A stretch of DNA of 64,000 bases, taken from NCBI GenBank assembly GCA_047528255.1, contig CP180024.1, forward strand, positions 1,240,001-1,304,000. The letters are read 5' to 3'. Shown in pieces: positions 48,817-57,712 of the stretch. The position numbers were made by a program, and so were the translations under genes. Each line of letters opens with the position of its first letter. Positions within the stretch are counted from its first letter, which is position 1. The stretch comes from G047528255 sp047528255 (GTDB taxonomy: Bacteria; Bacteroidota; Bacteroidia; Flavobacteriales; Blattabacteriaceae). The notes beneath the pieces are model-generated. The model was not told where the DNA came from. It was given only the letters and a program-made list of their open reading frames with translations, and did not search any database.

Positions 48817-50353
48817 GTTTTAGAAATTTTTCCCTGATAATAACTTCAACCGGCTTATTTTCAATTTTGCTTGATAACCACGAAATGATATCTAAGTACA
48901 AAAAAGTTCGTTTTTCATAAGGATGATCCGAATACGGCATCAAACGTGCCTTCAATTCTCTGAATTGACCTTTCACCTGATGGGGATAAAGCCGTCCCAA
49001 ATTTTTCAGAAAATCTACGATTGCTTGTTGAACACCTGTCCAATAATCCATCTGCACGAAAAATTTATATACCGATTTGATTTGACTCCCCAGACGCTCA
49101 TCTAATCCCGCTTCATAACAAGCAATCAAATGCAATAATCTGGCAAAGCACTGCAAATCCTGTCGCAAACCTTTTCGCTGCTCCTCCATGATCTTGAGTA
49201 AATAATGTATAGAAGCTTCATAATTACCCGATCCAAAATACAAACAAGCTATCTTATAATAAAGAAGCATAATGTGATGCTGATCCAAACGGGAATGAAA
49301 CTTTTTAAGTTCCTCAAATAGTCCTGGAAGAGCCATCCTAACCCCTTCAGAAAAAGTACCTTCCATAAAATGACGGTGGATACGATTGGTATATCGATAC
49401 ATAAACACCAGCATGGCGGTATTGTCATCCGACACAAGTTGATTATCCTTGAAAACAATTTCAAAACGTTCCAAAGCCTCCAAAAAAGCAGCATAACGGT
49501 TCAAGTAAAACAACGTATCAAGCAGATAATGATACCCCTTCAGATAACTGGACAAAGCTGACTTTTTGACCTCAGGACGGTATTCGAATAGATCTACCCA
49601 TTTACGAGAAGCCCGATAACACATTACAAAATCTTGCAAGATATAGTAATACCAAAGTCGCGCTTGATACAAAGACAAACGCTCGAAAAAATCAAGCTTT
49701 TCTGGATCCGCCTTCGGCAGATTTTCCCTAAAATAACGCTCGACAAAAACCCTATCTTGCACGTTACGAACGTGTCCCATCCTAAGGTATAATCCATAAA
49801 GACTTAAAGACAAATCCGAAAGAGATTGATGACACTGTACATTCTTTATCAAACCTTTAGCCTCATTAGCCAAAGCCTCCGCCCGAGGATAAAGACTCCG
49901 TGTGATGTGCTGTGACTCAATCATTTTTTCAAAATCGAGCAACTCGAGTAATACTATATTTAAACGATGCTCCCTAGCCATGAACTTGGCCTTTTCCAAA
50001 GATTTTATACTCTGTACATACAAACCCTTATTATACAAAATACGCGCAAAATCAAAGCATTCCCGAATCTGCAAATACCGATTCTGTTCAACGTGCTGTA
50101 AACGTAGACTCACCAAAATCTGCTTGTAAAGGTGAGCCTTCATATTTGCCAGTTGAATCTTGCTCACGGGTGCCTTTTTCAGAATATGCTTCTCATCATA
50201 CCCCCTCATTTTTCCCATGATATCAAAAAGCTTCATAAACTTAGCCCCCTCATTCCCCTTAAGTCGTCCGGCATATAATCTGAAACTTCGCTTTTCAGCA
50301 GCTGACAACGATCGGATCAACTCAAATAAAGCATCCACCTTATGATCTAACAT
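48788..50353 (-). CDS. conserved Bacteroidota helical-repeat protein, C-terminus fused to IS end
   Basis: This 521-residue protein is almost entirely alpha-helical and looks like a TPR/solenoid scaffold: LSAAEKRSFRLYAGRLKGNE near the N-terminus, then repeated leucine/aromatic helix pairs. It has no signal peptide, membrane helix or catalytic motif I recognise. Similar uncharacterised proteins occur in Bacteroidota. The last residues (ERCMKEGI) and the TAA are encoded by an inverted IS L end, so the natural C-terminus is lost or altered. It is divergent from leuA and convergent with leuB. Its long intact frame argues for selection. Confidence 0.75.
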   Translation of the reverse strand: MLDHKVDALFELIRSLSAAEKRSFRLYAGRLKGNEGAKFMKLFDIMGKMRGYDEKHILKKAPVSKIQLANMKAHLYKQILVSLRLQHVEQNRYLQIRECFDFARILYNKGLYVQSIKSLEKAKFMAREHRLNIVLLELLDFEKMIESQHITRSLYPRAEALANEAKGLIKNVQCHQSLSDLSLSLYGLYLRMGHVRNVQDRVFVERYFRENLPKADPEKLDFFERLSLYQARLWYYYILQDFVMCYRASRKWVDLFEYRPEVKKSALSSYLKGYHYLLDTLFYLNRYAAFLEALERFEIVFKDNQLVSDDNTAMLVFMYRYTNRIHRHFMEGTFSEGVRMALPGLFEELKKFHSRLDQHHIMLLYYKIACLYFGSGNYEASIHYLLKIMEEQRKGLRQDLQCFARLLHLIACYEAGLDERLGSQIKSVYKFFVQMDYWTGVQQAIVDFLKNLGRLYPHQVKGQFRELKARLMPYSDHPYEKRTFLYLDIISWLSSKIENKPVEVIIREKFLKQERCMKEGI

Positions 50354-50417
50354 CGTAACAAAATAAAATATATAAACTATAAATCAACAAGATACAAGCC
50401 TATACAGCTTATCGGGC

Positions 50418-50433
50418 ATTGTAAATCTACAAT
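50418..50433. promoter_or_regulatory. 16-bp palindrome upstream of leuA
   Basis: ATTGTA-aatc-TACAAT is a perfect 6-bp inverted repeat in the intergenic region between the divergent 521-aa gene and leuA. It lies 32 bases upstream of the leuA -7 element. It could be an operator for either gene; nothing else supports that. Confidence 0.35.
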
Positions 50434-50464
50434 TTATTTCAAGGGAAATATTGTTGACAAAAAA

Positions 50465-50472
50465 TAGTTTTG
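50465..50472 (+). promoter_or_regulatory. TAnnTTTG -7 element of leuACD
   Basis: TAGTTTTG lies 19 bases before the leuA ATG, implying a leader of about 12 nt. That is too short for a leucine leader peptide or riboswitch. Confidence 0.6.
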
Positions 50473-50491
50473 GCTTCAAAATAAGTCCATC

Positions 50492-51688
50492 ATGCAAAAG
50501 AGGAAAATAGAAATCTTTGATACCACCTTACGTGACGGCGAGCAAGTACCAGGCTGTAAATTGAACACAACCGAAAAAGTCAAAATAGCCCGACAACTCG
50601 AAGCCTTGGGAGTAGATATCATAGAAGCAGGTTTCCCCATATCCAGTCCTGGCGACTTTCGATCTGTCGAAGAAGTCTGCAAATCAATTACCGAGTCCGT
50701 CGTATGCGCACTCTCCCGCGCCGTAAAAAAAGACATAGAGACAGCGGCAGAAGCCCTAAAATACGCACGACGTCCACGTATACACACCGGAATAGGGACC
50801 TCACCCTATCATATACAATACAAATTCAACAGCACCCCTGAACAAATCATCGAACGAGCCGTAGAAGCCGTCAAATATGCCAAAACTTTTGTCGAAGACA
50901 CAGAGTTTTATGCTGAAGACGCCGGCCGAACCGACAACGAATTTCTAGCCAAAGTATGCGAAGCCGTCATTAAATCGGGAGCCACTGTTCTCAACATACC
51001 GGACACCACAGGCTACTGCCTACCTGAAGAATACGGAAAAAAAATTCGCTTCTTGAAAGAAAACGTCAAAGGAATTCATAAAGTCGTATTGTCCACACAT
51101 TGTCACGATGACCTAGGGTTAGCTACCGCAAACACCCTAGTCGGAGTGATCAACGGAGCCGGACAAGTCGAATGCACCATCAATGGCCTCGGAGAACGTG
51201 CCGGAAACACAGCCCTTTGCGAAATAGTTATGATCATCAAACAATACAATCACCTCAATCTCTATACCGATATCAATACAAAATTACTCCATCCTACAAG
51301 TCAATCAGCCTCCGAATGCACGGGCATTCCTGTTCAACCTAATAAAGCCATCGTCGGAGCCAATGCCTTCGCACATTCCTCAGGAATACACCAAGACGGA
51401 TTCATTAAAAAACGTGAAACCTACGAAATCATTTGCCCAGAAGACGTCGGAGTCGAACAATCCTCGATCATATTGACTGCCCGAAGCGGTCGAGCAGCAC
51501 TGGCCTACCGCTTCCAAAAACTCGGATATACCTTGACAAAAAATCATCTTGATAGCCTCTACCCTCTTTTTCTCCAAAAAGCCGATCTAAAAAAAGAGAT
51601 TTTTGATAATGATCTGACAGAAATATTGAGCGAGATTAATTCTAGCCGTAAAAACAATTCACTAAAAAATGGGAAAAACCTTATTTGA
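50492..51688 (+). CDS. leuA: 2-isopropylmalate synthase
   Basis: The 398-residue enzyme condenses acetyl-CoA and 2-oxoisovalerate in the first committed step to leucine. Motifs are FDTTLRDGEQVPGC, GFPISSPGDF, STHCHDDLGLATANTL (metal-binding HxH), GLGERAGNTAL and SSGIHQDGFIKKRETYEI. At 398 residues it is a short form with little of the C-terminal leucine-sensing LeuA_dimer domain, so classical feedback inhibition may be reduced. It overlaps leuC by 20 bases. Confidence 0.96.
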   Translation: MQKRKIEIFDTTLRDGEQVPGCKLNTTEKVKIARQLEALGVDIIEAGFPISSPGDFRSVEEVCKSITESVVCALSRAVKKDIETAAEALKYARRPRIHTGIGTSPYHIQYKFNSTPEQIIERAVEAVKYAKTFVEDTEFYAEDAGRTDNEFLAKVCEAVIKSGATVLNIPDTTGYCLPEEYGKKIRFLKENVKGIHKVVLSTHCHDDLGLATANTLVGVINGAGQVECTINGLGERAGNTALCEIVMIIKQYNHLNLYTDINTKLLHPTSQSASECTGIPVQPNKAIVGANAFAHSSGIHQDGFIKKRETYEIICPEDVGVEQSSIILTARSGRAALAYRFQKLGYTLTKNHLDSLYPLFLQKADLKKEIFDNDLTEILSEINSSRKNNSLKNGKNLI

Positions 51689-53078
51689 TAAAGTATGGGA
51701 CGCCCACGTGGTAAAAACCATAGAAGGAAGCATTGTCACTTTATATATCGACACACACTATATTCACGAAGTGACCAGCCCTCAAGCCTTTGAAGAACTG
51801 GAAAAAAGAAAACTACCAGTTTTTAGGCCGCAACAGATCGTCGCTACGGCAGATCATAACGTTCCCACAATCAATCAACACCTTCCCATCACCGATCCAC
51901 TCTCGAGAAAACAAGTACAAACCCTCACGGTAAACTGCCAAAAGCACGGAATTGACCTATACGGTTTAGGGCACGAATACCAAGGTATCGTACACGTTAT
52001 CGGCCCCGAGCTCGGCTTAACCCTCCCTGGTATGACCATCGTCTGTGGAGACAGTCACACCTCAACTCATGGAGCCTTCGGTTCCATCGCCTTCGGCATA
52101 GGAACGAGTCAAGTTGCCATGGTAATGGCTAGCCAATGCTTGCTGCAATCCAAGCCTAAGCAAATGCGCATCCACATCAAAAATCAACTGAAAAAAGGAG
52201 TCACTCCCAAAGACGTTATTCTTTACATTATTTCAAAGCTGGGAACGGACGGCGGAACGGAACATTTCATAGAATACGAAGGTCCCGTTTTTGAAAAAAT
52301 GACCATGGAAGGCCGTATGACCGTTTGCAACATGAGCATTGAGCTAGGCGCAAGAGGCGGTCTCATATCTCCCGATGAAATCACTTTCAACTACGTGAAA
52401 GAAAAAAAATTCGCACCGAAAGGCGCAGATTTCGAAAAATCCGTAGCTTATTGGCGTAGTATAAAAACAGATCTAGATGCTCATTTTGATAGCGAATATT
52501 TTTTTGACGCTGCCGATATCGGTCCGATGATCACCTACGGAACCAACCCGGGAACAGGAATGAAGATCTCCGAAAAAATCCCATCGGGAAAATCTGAAAA
52601 TAATGCACATCTCCAAAAATCCTTGAACTACATGGGGCTAGAAGCCGGAGAATCCCTAATTGACAAACCGATCCGACACGTCTTCATCGGCAGTTGTACC
52701 AATTCGCGCATCGAAGATCTACGCTTGGTAGCTCAAATCGTAAAAGGTAAAAAAAAGGCTGACCACGTACAAGTCATGATTGTTCCCGGTTCGCAGCAAG
52801 TGGCTAGACAAGCACAACAAGAAGGTCTCAACAAAATTTTGGAAGCAGCCGGATTCGAACTCCGTCAAGCAGGATGCTCAGCTTGCTTGGGTATGAACGA
52901 AGATAAAATTCCCGCGGGCGAATACTGCGTCTCGACTTCCAACAGAAACTTCGAAGGACGTCAAGGCCCTGGCGCGCGTACTCTCTTGACCAGCCCGTTA
53001 GTCGCAGCTATCACGGCCATAGAAGGGAAGATCGTCGACATCGAAAAATATCTTAAAGAAACAGCTATTCTCAACTGA
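51669..53078 (+). CDS. leuC: 3-isopropylmalate dehydratase large subunit
   Basis: The 469-residue [4Fe-4S] aconitase-family subunit isomerises 2- to 3-isopropylmalate together with LeuD. Cluster ligands are visible in IGSCTNSRIEDL and AGCSACLGMN. ATADHNVPT, CGDSHTSTHGAFG, GARGGLISPDE and STSNRNFEGRQG are also intact. Its start codon lies inside the leuA 3' end (20-base overlap), and leuD follows after 6 bases, so the three are translationally coupled. Confidence 0.97.
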   Translation: MGKTLFDKVWDAHVVKTIEGSIVTLYIDTHYIHEVTSPQAFEELEKRKLPVFRPQQIVATADHNVPTINQHLPITDPLSRKQVQTLTVNCQKHGIDLYGLGHEYQGIVHVIGPELGLTLPGMTIVCGDSHTSTHGAFGSIAFGIGTSQVAMVMASQCLLQSKPKQMRIHIKNQLKKGVTPKDVILYIISKLGTDGGTEHFIEYEGPVFEKMTMEGRMTVCNMSIELGARGGLISPDEITFNYVKEKKFAPKGADFEKSVAYWRSIKTDLDAHFDSEYFFDAADIGPMITYGTNPGTGMKISEKIPSGKSENNAHLQKSLNYMGLEAGESLIDKPIRHVFIGSCTNSRIEDLRLVAQIVKGKKKADHVQVMIVPGSQQVARQAQQEGLNKILEAAGFELRQAGCSACLGMNEDKIPAGEYCVSTSNRNFEGRQGPGARTLLTSPLVAAITAIEGKIVDIEKYLKETAILN

Positions 53079-53084
53079 ACTTAC

Positions 53085-53684
53085 ATGGAAAAATTCATCA
53101 CACTCAACAGTACCGCCGTACCTCTTCCCATTGAAAATATCGACACCGATCAGATCATACCCGCTCGTTTTCTTAAGGCGACCACACGTGAAGGCTTCGG
53201 AGAAAACCTTTTCAGAGACTGGCGTTTTGAAAGTGATGGACACACGAAAAAAGATTTTAGCTTAAACAATTCGACATACAGAGGTGAAATTCTGGTCGCC
53301 GGACGAAACTTTGGTTGCGGTTCAAGCCGAGAACACGCCGCCTGGGCCATACTCGACTACGGATTCCGATCCGTCGTCTCGAGTTTTTTTGCTGATATCT
53401 TCAAAGGTAATGCCCTCAACAATGGTTTATTACCTGTAGAAGTCTCCGAAAAATTTTTACAAAAAATTTTCAAAACTATAGACGGAGATCCGACAATTCG
53501 CATTCAGATTGATTTGAAAAAACAAACAATCACCTTTGAAGGAAATCAAGAAAATTTCGATATCCATTCCTATAAAAAAACTTGTCTGATCCATGGATAT
53601 GACGACCTCGATTTCTTGGTTAACATCAAAGATGAAATTGAACGCTTTGAAAAAAAACATATATCCCGAATATATGGTGTGTAA
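53085..53684 (+). CDS. leuD: 3-isopropylmalate dehydratase small subunit
   Basis: The 199-residue swivelling-domain subunit partners LeuC. Family motifs are NIDTDQIIPARFLK, FGCGSSREHAAWAILDYGF and VSSFFADIFKGNALNNGLLPV. Length is normal. The 3' end overlaps the start of a decayed methyltransferase gene (ATG at 53674). With leuA and leuC it completes the operon; leuB lies apart upstream. Confidence 0.97.
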   Translation: MEKFITLNSTAVPLPIENIDTDQIIPARFLKATTREGFGENLFRDWRFESDGHTKKDFSLNNSTYRGEILVAGRNFGCGSSREHAAWAILDYGFRSVVSSFFADIFKGNALNNGLLPVEVSEKFLQKIFKTIDGDPTIRIQIDLKKQTITFEGNQENFDIHSYKKTCLIHGYDDLDFLVNIKDEIERFEKKHISRIYGV

Positions 53685-53966
53685 ATCAGACCTCTATAAG
53701 GATTCTTTTTCTTTTATTTTCCAATACGGATATAGCTTAATCGAGTGGTTGCAACAAAAATCGGATGAAAAATATTTAGACCTGGGTTGTGGAACCGGAG
53801 AGCTAATAGCTAAGCTTAAGGCCCCTATGGAAAGTATTGGCCGGATTGGACAAAGGTACCTACTATTGATCGAAAGCACAAAAAAATCCCCGAAGATAGA
53901 TTTTATCGTACCCCAACGCCATGTTCTTTTCATTTTCCACATAATTTGACTCCGTTTTCTCTAATG
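53674..53966 (+). pseudogene. SAM-dependent methyltransferase remnant
   Basis: The frame starting at ATG 53674, inside the end of leuD, gives SFIFQYGYSLIEWLQQKSDE and KYLDLGCGTGELIAKL, the SAM-binding motif I of a class I methyltransferase. After about residue 50 the frame is scrambled: IESTKKSPKIDFIV is in frame. A later piece SFHFPHN and an apparent SNAA motif fall in shifted frames just before an IS begins at 53971. The C-terminal two-thirds are gone. It was the fourth gene of the leu operon, but a role in leucine synthesis is not implied. Confidence 0.75.
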
Positions 53967-53970
53967 CAGC

Positions 53971-55241
53971 GAAAATGTTGCATGAGAGAAGGAGTTTAAA
54001 ATATCTGTAAATCAATATATTATTTCCTATACTTGTAGTAGGCAATAAAAAAATTTGACTCTATGCTCAGAAGCCGAACAAATAATCTTTAGTAACCTAT
54101 ATATGGAACCTTCTACCAGAAGGATTTAGTTTTTCAAAAGGTTAAAACACTTTGATCCCACTGGGAAGGGATGAAGAAAAAAATAAGAAAAATATATCAA
54201 AAGGACCAGGAAATAAAAGGTAACCTACTTACAGTGGAATATTGTTATTTAAGATGATGCTTTTGAGTAACTGGTATGATATCAGTGATATAAGAACGGA
54301 AGAATTGGTGAAAGATACTTGATCTGCATGAACTTTTTGGTTTTCGATTGGAAGATCAGATCCCAAATTATACGACTCTATGCAGATTTCGAAATAAAAT
54401 AATAGCCAAAAAGGTATATGAGCGTTTACTGAAAAAGATAAATAAGAAATTAGAAAAGTATCAGACGATAGTTAAAATAGGCGTGATAGTAGATGCCAGT
54501 ATTACAGTGAGTAGCCTTGCTCCAAAGGGTCCTCCTACCTACGTAGTAGAGGATCGGAAGGAAGAGGGGAAAAAGCAAATCAGTCAAAGAGAAGCAAGGG
54601 TAAAAAAAGAGAGTCAATCAGGAGTAGGGACTCAAGTAAAATGGTTCAAGAAATCAGGTAAAATCTACTATGGGTACAAGAAGTACATGGGGGGGGGGAT
54701 AAAAATGGAATGAATACTAGCTGTACATAGCCTAGTAGCCAATGAGCATGATAGTATAGGGCTAAATCCTTTAATAAGCAAACTAGGATATAAAACCAGA
54801 GAAGTATATGCAGACAAAGTACACCAAGTTCCAACCAACGTGTCTTACTTTCATAGTCGAGGCATCAAAAACCGTATACAGAATAAAGCCTATAGGAACC
54901 GTCTCTTAAGTAGGATAGCTATATTATTCAATAAATTAGTGAATAAAAGCCGATGGGTAGTAGAACGTATTTTTGGCAGTATAAAGCGTTGGTTTGGATT
55001 AGGTAAGGCTCGTTACAAAGGATTAGCTCGTGTGCATGCTCAGTATCTTATGGAGGATAAGGCTCATAATTTGCATCGTTCCCCTGGCATTATTATGCGA
55101 TCTACATAAAAATAGATATAATTAATTAATTTATAATCAAAATTTTTCGAATACAATGTAAAAAACTAAATCCATGTCGTTCTTTAACGAATCCATCTAG
55201 GAGGCTGAATAAATGTAATCCACCATTAACACAATGGACTC
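53971..55241 (+). mobile_element. IS5-family copy, near full length, well preserved
   Basis: The copy is 1271 bp, from L end GAAAATGTTGCATGAGAG to R end CACAATGGACTC. Most of the transposase can be read in two long frames: 54348-54713 with the first Asp in IVDASITVSSLAP, and 54840-55109 with WVVERIFGSIKRWFGLGKA (catalytic Glu) and RYKGLARVHAQYLME. These motifs and the length place the family in IS5 (IS5 group), similar in design to ISPg1/IS1126-type elements. Confidence 0.94.
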
Positions 55242-55322
55242 TTCAGATGAAAGAGAACTGTGTTAAATATTGTATCTTTCAACGATGAAAATCAGATTTT
55301 AAAGGATGATGATACATCGCTG

Positions 55323-55931
55323 ATGGAGCTTATACAGTTGATTATACGTGGTATATCTCATAGTCAAATGCAGGCGGGCGCTTAAGAACTATTGCTTGAA
55401 GAAGAGTCCGGGAAAATTGAAATTCCTATCATTATAGGAGGCCTCGAGGCGCGATCCATAGTCACTGCTTTGAAAAAAATATGCAACCTCTAAGGCCTTT
55501 TACACATGACCTTTTTGTGGACGTTACCAAAGCTTTCCATTTTTGGCTAAAATCCATGATCATTTATAAACTTTCCGATGGAATATTTTCTTCTTATATT
55601 GTCTTTGAAGGGAAAGAAGGAGAAGAGCGAATTGAGTCAAGGATGTCAGATACCGTTGCTTTAGCCATCCGATTTGAAGTTCTGATCTATATCACAAGAA
55701 AAATATTTGACTAAGCCAGAATTTATATTCAAAATGTGTATTATATTGAGCAAGAGCGAACAACGATTGAATATTTTGTGAGAGAGCCCGAGGTTCTATC
55801 CAAAAGGATATAAGAAATTTATAAAAAATAGCTTCGGAAGATTTGGCGCACTTTTGAGGTGGGCCGTAGATCGAGAACATTATGAGTTGGCGGCTCTCAT
55901 ACAGAAAGAATTAGATCGTAGAAAACGATAA
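55323..55931 (+). pseudogene. bifunctional nuclease (DUF151) pseudogene
   Basis: The ATG at 55323 opens MELIQLIIRGISHSQMQAGA, the standard start of Bacteroidota DUF151 proteins, followed at once by an in-frame TAA where Tyr is expected. The next piece reads LLLEEESGKIEIPIIIGG. After a frameshift comes MQPLRPFTHDLF and SDTVALAIRFEVLIYITRKI (55481-55714). A further shift leads to the UVR-like C-terminal motif AVDREHYELAALIQKELDRR ending at 55931. At least one nonsense and two frameshift mutations make it inactive. Confidence 0.85.
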
Positions 55932-55943
55932 ATTAAAACTCTT

Positions 55944-56050
55944 ATGATGGAGATATTTACCGGTTTGTTGGGTAGTTTTGTCATGCTAGGTGGATGTTTC
56001 CTTATCTCCAATAACACTAAGGCTATCAATTATCGCATTGGGCTGTATTT
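55944..56050 (+). pseudogene. nucleoside transporter (NupC/CNT) N-terminal remnant
   Basis: An ATG at 55944 begins MMEIFTGLLGSFVMLGGCFL and ISNNTKAINYRIG, which fits the first membrane helix and following segment of concentrative nucleoside transporters. In flavobacteria such a gene directly follows DUF151. Only about 35 codons remain before the three-hairpin repeat. The rest of the roughly 400-residue protein is missing. Confidence 0.65.
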
Positions 56051-56052
56051 CA

Positions 56053-56151
56053 TTAACTATGTTAACTTGAAAAGTTATTCTGAAAAATTTTGAGTCATTG
56101 AAAACTCAAAAATATTTGACAATAATTTTAACTATTAGATAGTTATGACTC
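56053..56151 (+). repeat. three-hairpin intergenic repeat, copy 3
   Basis: The same three-part layout is seen: TTAAC/GTTAA (56053-56065), the long middle hairpin with TTTTGAG/CTCAAAA, and TAACTAT/ATAGTTA (56129-56145). The IS L end starts at 56152, directly after ATAGTTATGACTC. It truncates the nucleoside transporter remnant. Confidence 0.8.
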
Positions 56152-56430
56152 GAGAACGTTGCATGAGAGAAGGTTTCTAAAATGTTTGTAAATCAATATA
56201 TTGTCTCGTATATTTGAAGTATAAAATAATAAAATTCGGATCTATGCTCAGAAGTTCTGCACAAATAAGCTTTAGTGAATTATATATGGAACCTTCTACC
56301 AGAAGGAGTTATTTTTTCAAAAGGTTAAACACCTTGTTCTACTGGGAAAGGATGGAGAAAGAAATAAGAAAAATATCTCAAAAAGGTCAGGTAATAAAAG
56401 GCCAACTTTTTTACAATGGAATATTGTTAT
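56152..56430 (+). mobile_element. IS5-family L fragment (279 bp)
   Basis: L end GAGAACGTTGCATGAGAG is followed by the transposase N-terminal region (SFSELYMEPSTRRSYFFKRL). It is cut at ATTGTTAT by the R end of an inverted copy. Confidence 0.9.
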
Positions 56431-57450
56431 GAGACCATTGTGTTAATAGTGGATTATGTTTATTCAGCCATCCTAGATGGGGTTCGTTAGAGAAAATATA
56501 GATTTAATCTTTCACATTGTATTCGAAATACTATTGATTATAAAATTAATTAAATATATCTATTTTTTATGGACAGCGCATAATAATTACAGAGGCATGA
56601 TACAAATTATACCCATAGCCTCCATAAGACGCTGGGCATAAACACGCGCTAATCCTTTGTAACAAGCCTTTCCTGATCCAGGAAAACGCTTTATACAGCC
56701 AAAAACACTTTCCCACTACCCATTGGGTTTTACTCACTAATTATATATGAATAATATACCTTATCCTCCCTTAAGGGAGGGGTTCCTATAGGCTTTCTTC
56801 TGTATACGTTTTTTGACGCCTCGACTATGAAAGTAAGATACGTTGGCTGGAACTTGGTGTCTTTTGTCTGCATATACTTTTCTGGGTTTGTATCCTAGTT
56901 TGCTTATTAAAGGATTTAGCCCTATATTATCATGCTCATTGGCTACTAGGCTATGTATAGTTAGTATCCATTCCATTTTTACCCCCCATGTGCTTTTTGT
57001 ATCCGTAGTAGAGTTTACCTGATTTCTTGAGCCATTTTCGTTGAGTAGTTACTCCTGATTGAATTTCTTTTTTTACCTCTGCTTTTCTTTGACTGATTTG
57101 CTTTTGTTCCTCTTCTTCCCGAGCTTCCACTACGTAGGTAGGATCTCCCCTTTGGAGCAAATGGACTCACTGTAATATTGATATCCAGTATCAATCCTGT
57201 TTTAACTATTGCCTGATAGTTTTCCTAATTACTTATTGATCTTTTTCAGTAAGCGCTCATATGCCTTTTTGTCTACTATTTCATTGCGAAATCTGCATAA
57301 AGTGGTATGATCTAGGTTCTGACCTTCCAATCGAAAACCAAAAAGCGCATGTAGCTCAAGGATTTTTTCACCAATTTTTCCTTTCCTACATCACTGAGAT
57401 CATACCAGTGACTGAAAAACATTATCTTAAATAACGATATTTCACTGTAA
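56431..57450 (-). mobile_element. IS5-family R part, inverted
   Basis: A 1.02-kb piece runs from R end GAGACCATTGTGTTAATAG to about nt 262 from the L end (AACGATATTTCACTGTAAG). It contains DRKEEG-type codons changed to EAREEEEQKQISQRK, and a KRHQ in place of KGYQ next to the second catalytic Asp. It shares its inner boundary with the preceding L fragment. Confidence 0.9.
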
Positions 57451-57487
57451 GGTGAATAAACGTAATTCAATTATTATAATTGGTCTC
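57451..57487 (+). mobile_element. IS5-family R tip (37 bp)
   Basis: The last 37 bases of the R end in plus orientation (GTGAATAAACGTAATTC onward, ending TTGGTCTC) close this composite locus. Confidence 0.8.
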
Positions 57488-57660
57488 GTTTTGAGAAATT
57501 GGATGCTTTTGAAGCTCTTCTGATTGCTGAATATGGAATTCCAACGTATCAAAATTTCGTTAGAGCTATCCATTTGAAGGAGGTTGATTTTCCTGGAAAT
57601 AGAAACGATCTCCTGATCTTCCTTTTCCGTGAGCAAGTGCTCGGAAAAAACAAATGCTAA
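57487..57660 (+). pseudogene. 3' remnant of an unrecognised gene
   Basis: Directly after the IS tip a plus-strand frame of 57 codons reads FEKLDAFEALLIAEYGIPTY and FVRAIHLKEVDFPGN, ending KNKC-stop at 57660. The composition is coding-like and no start codon is present, so it is probably the tail of a gene whose 5' part was removed by the IS. I do not recognise the family. It converges on ccoP. Confidence 0.5.
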
Positions 57661-57712
57661 TTATTTTTAGGAGATATAGAATTATTTTGATCTTGGTATT
57701 TATTTTATCGAA

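Noticed and set aside
53593..53949. 118-codon ORF read as one protein
   Set aside because: Its first 27 codons lie inside leuD in another frame. The credible start is ATG 53674 and the 3' half is scrambled.
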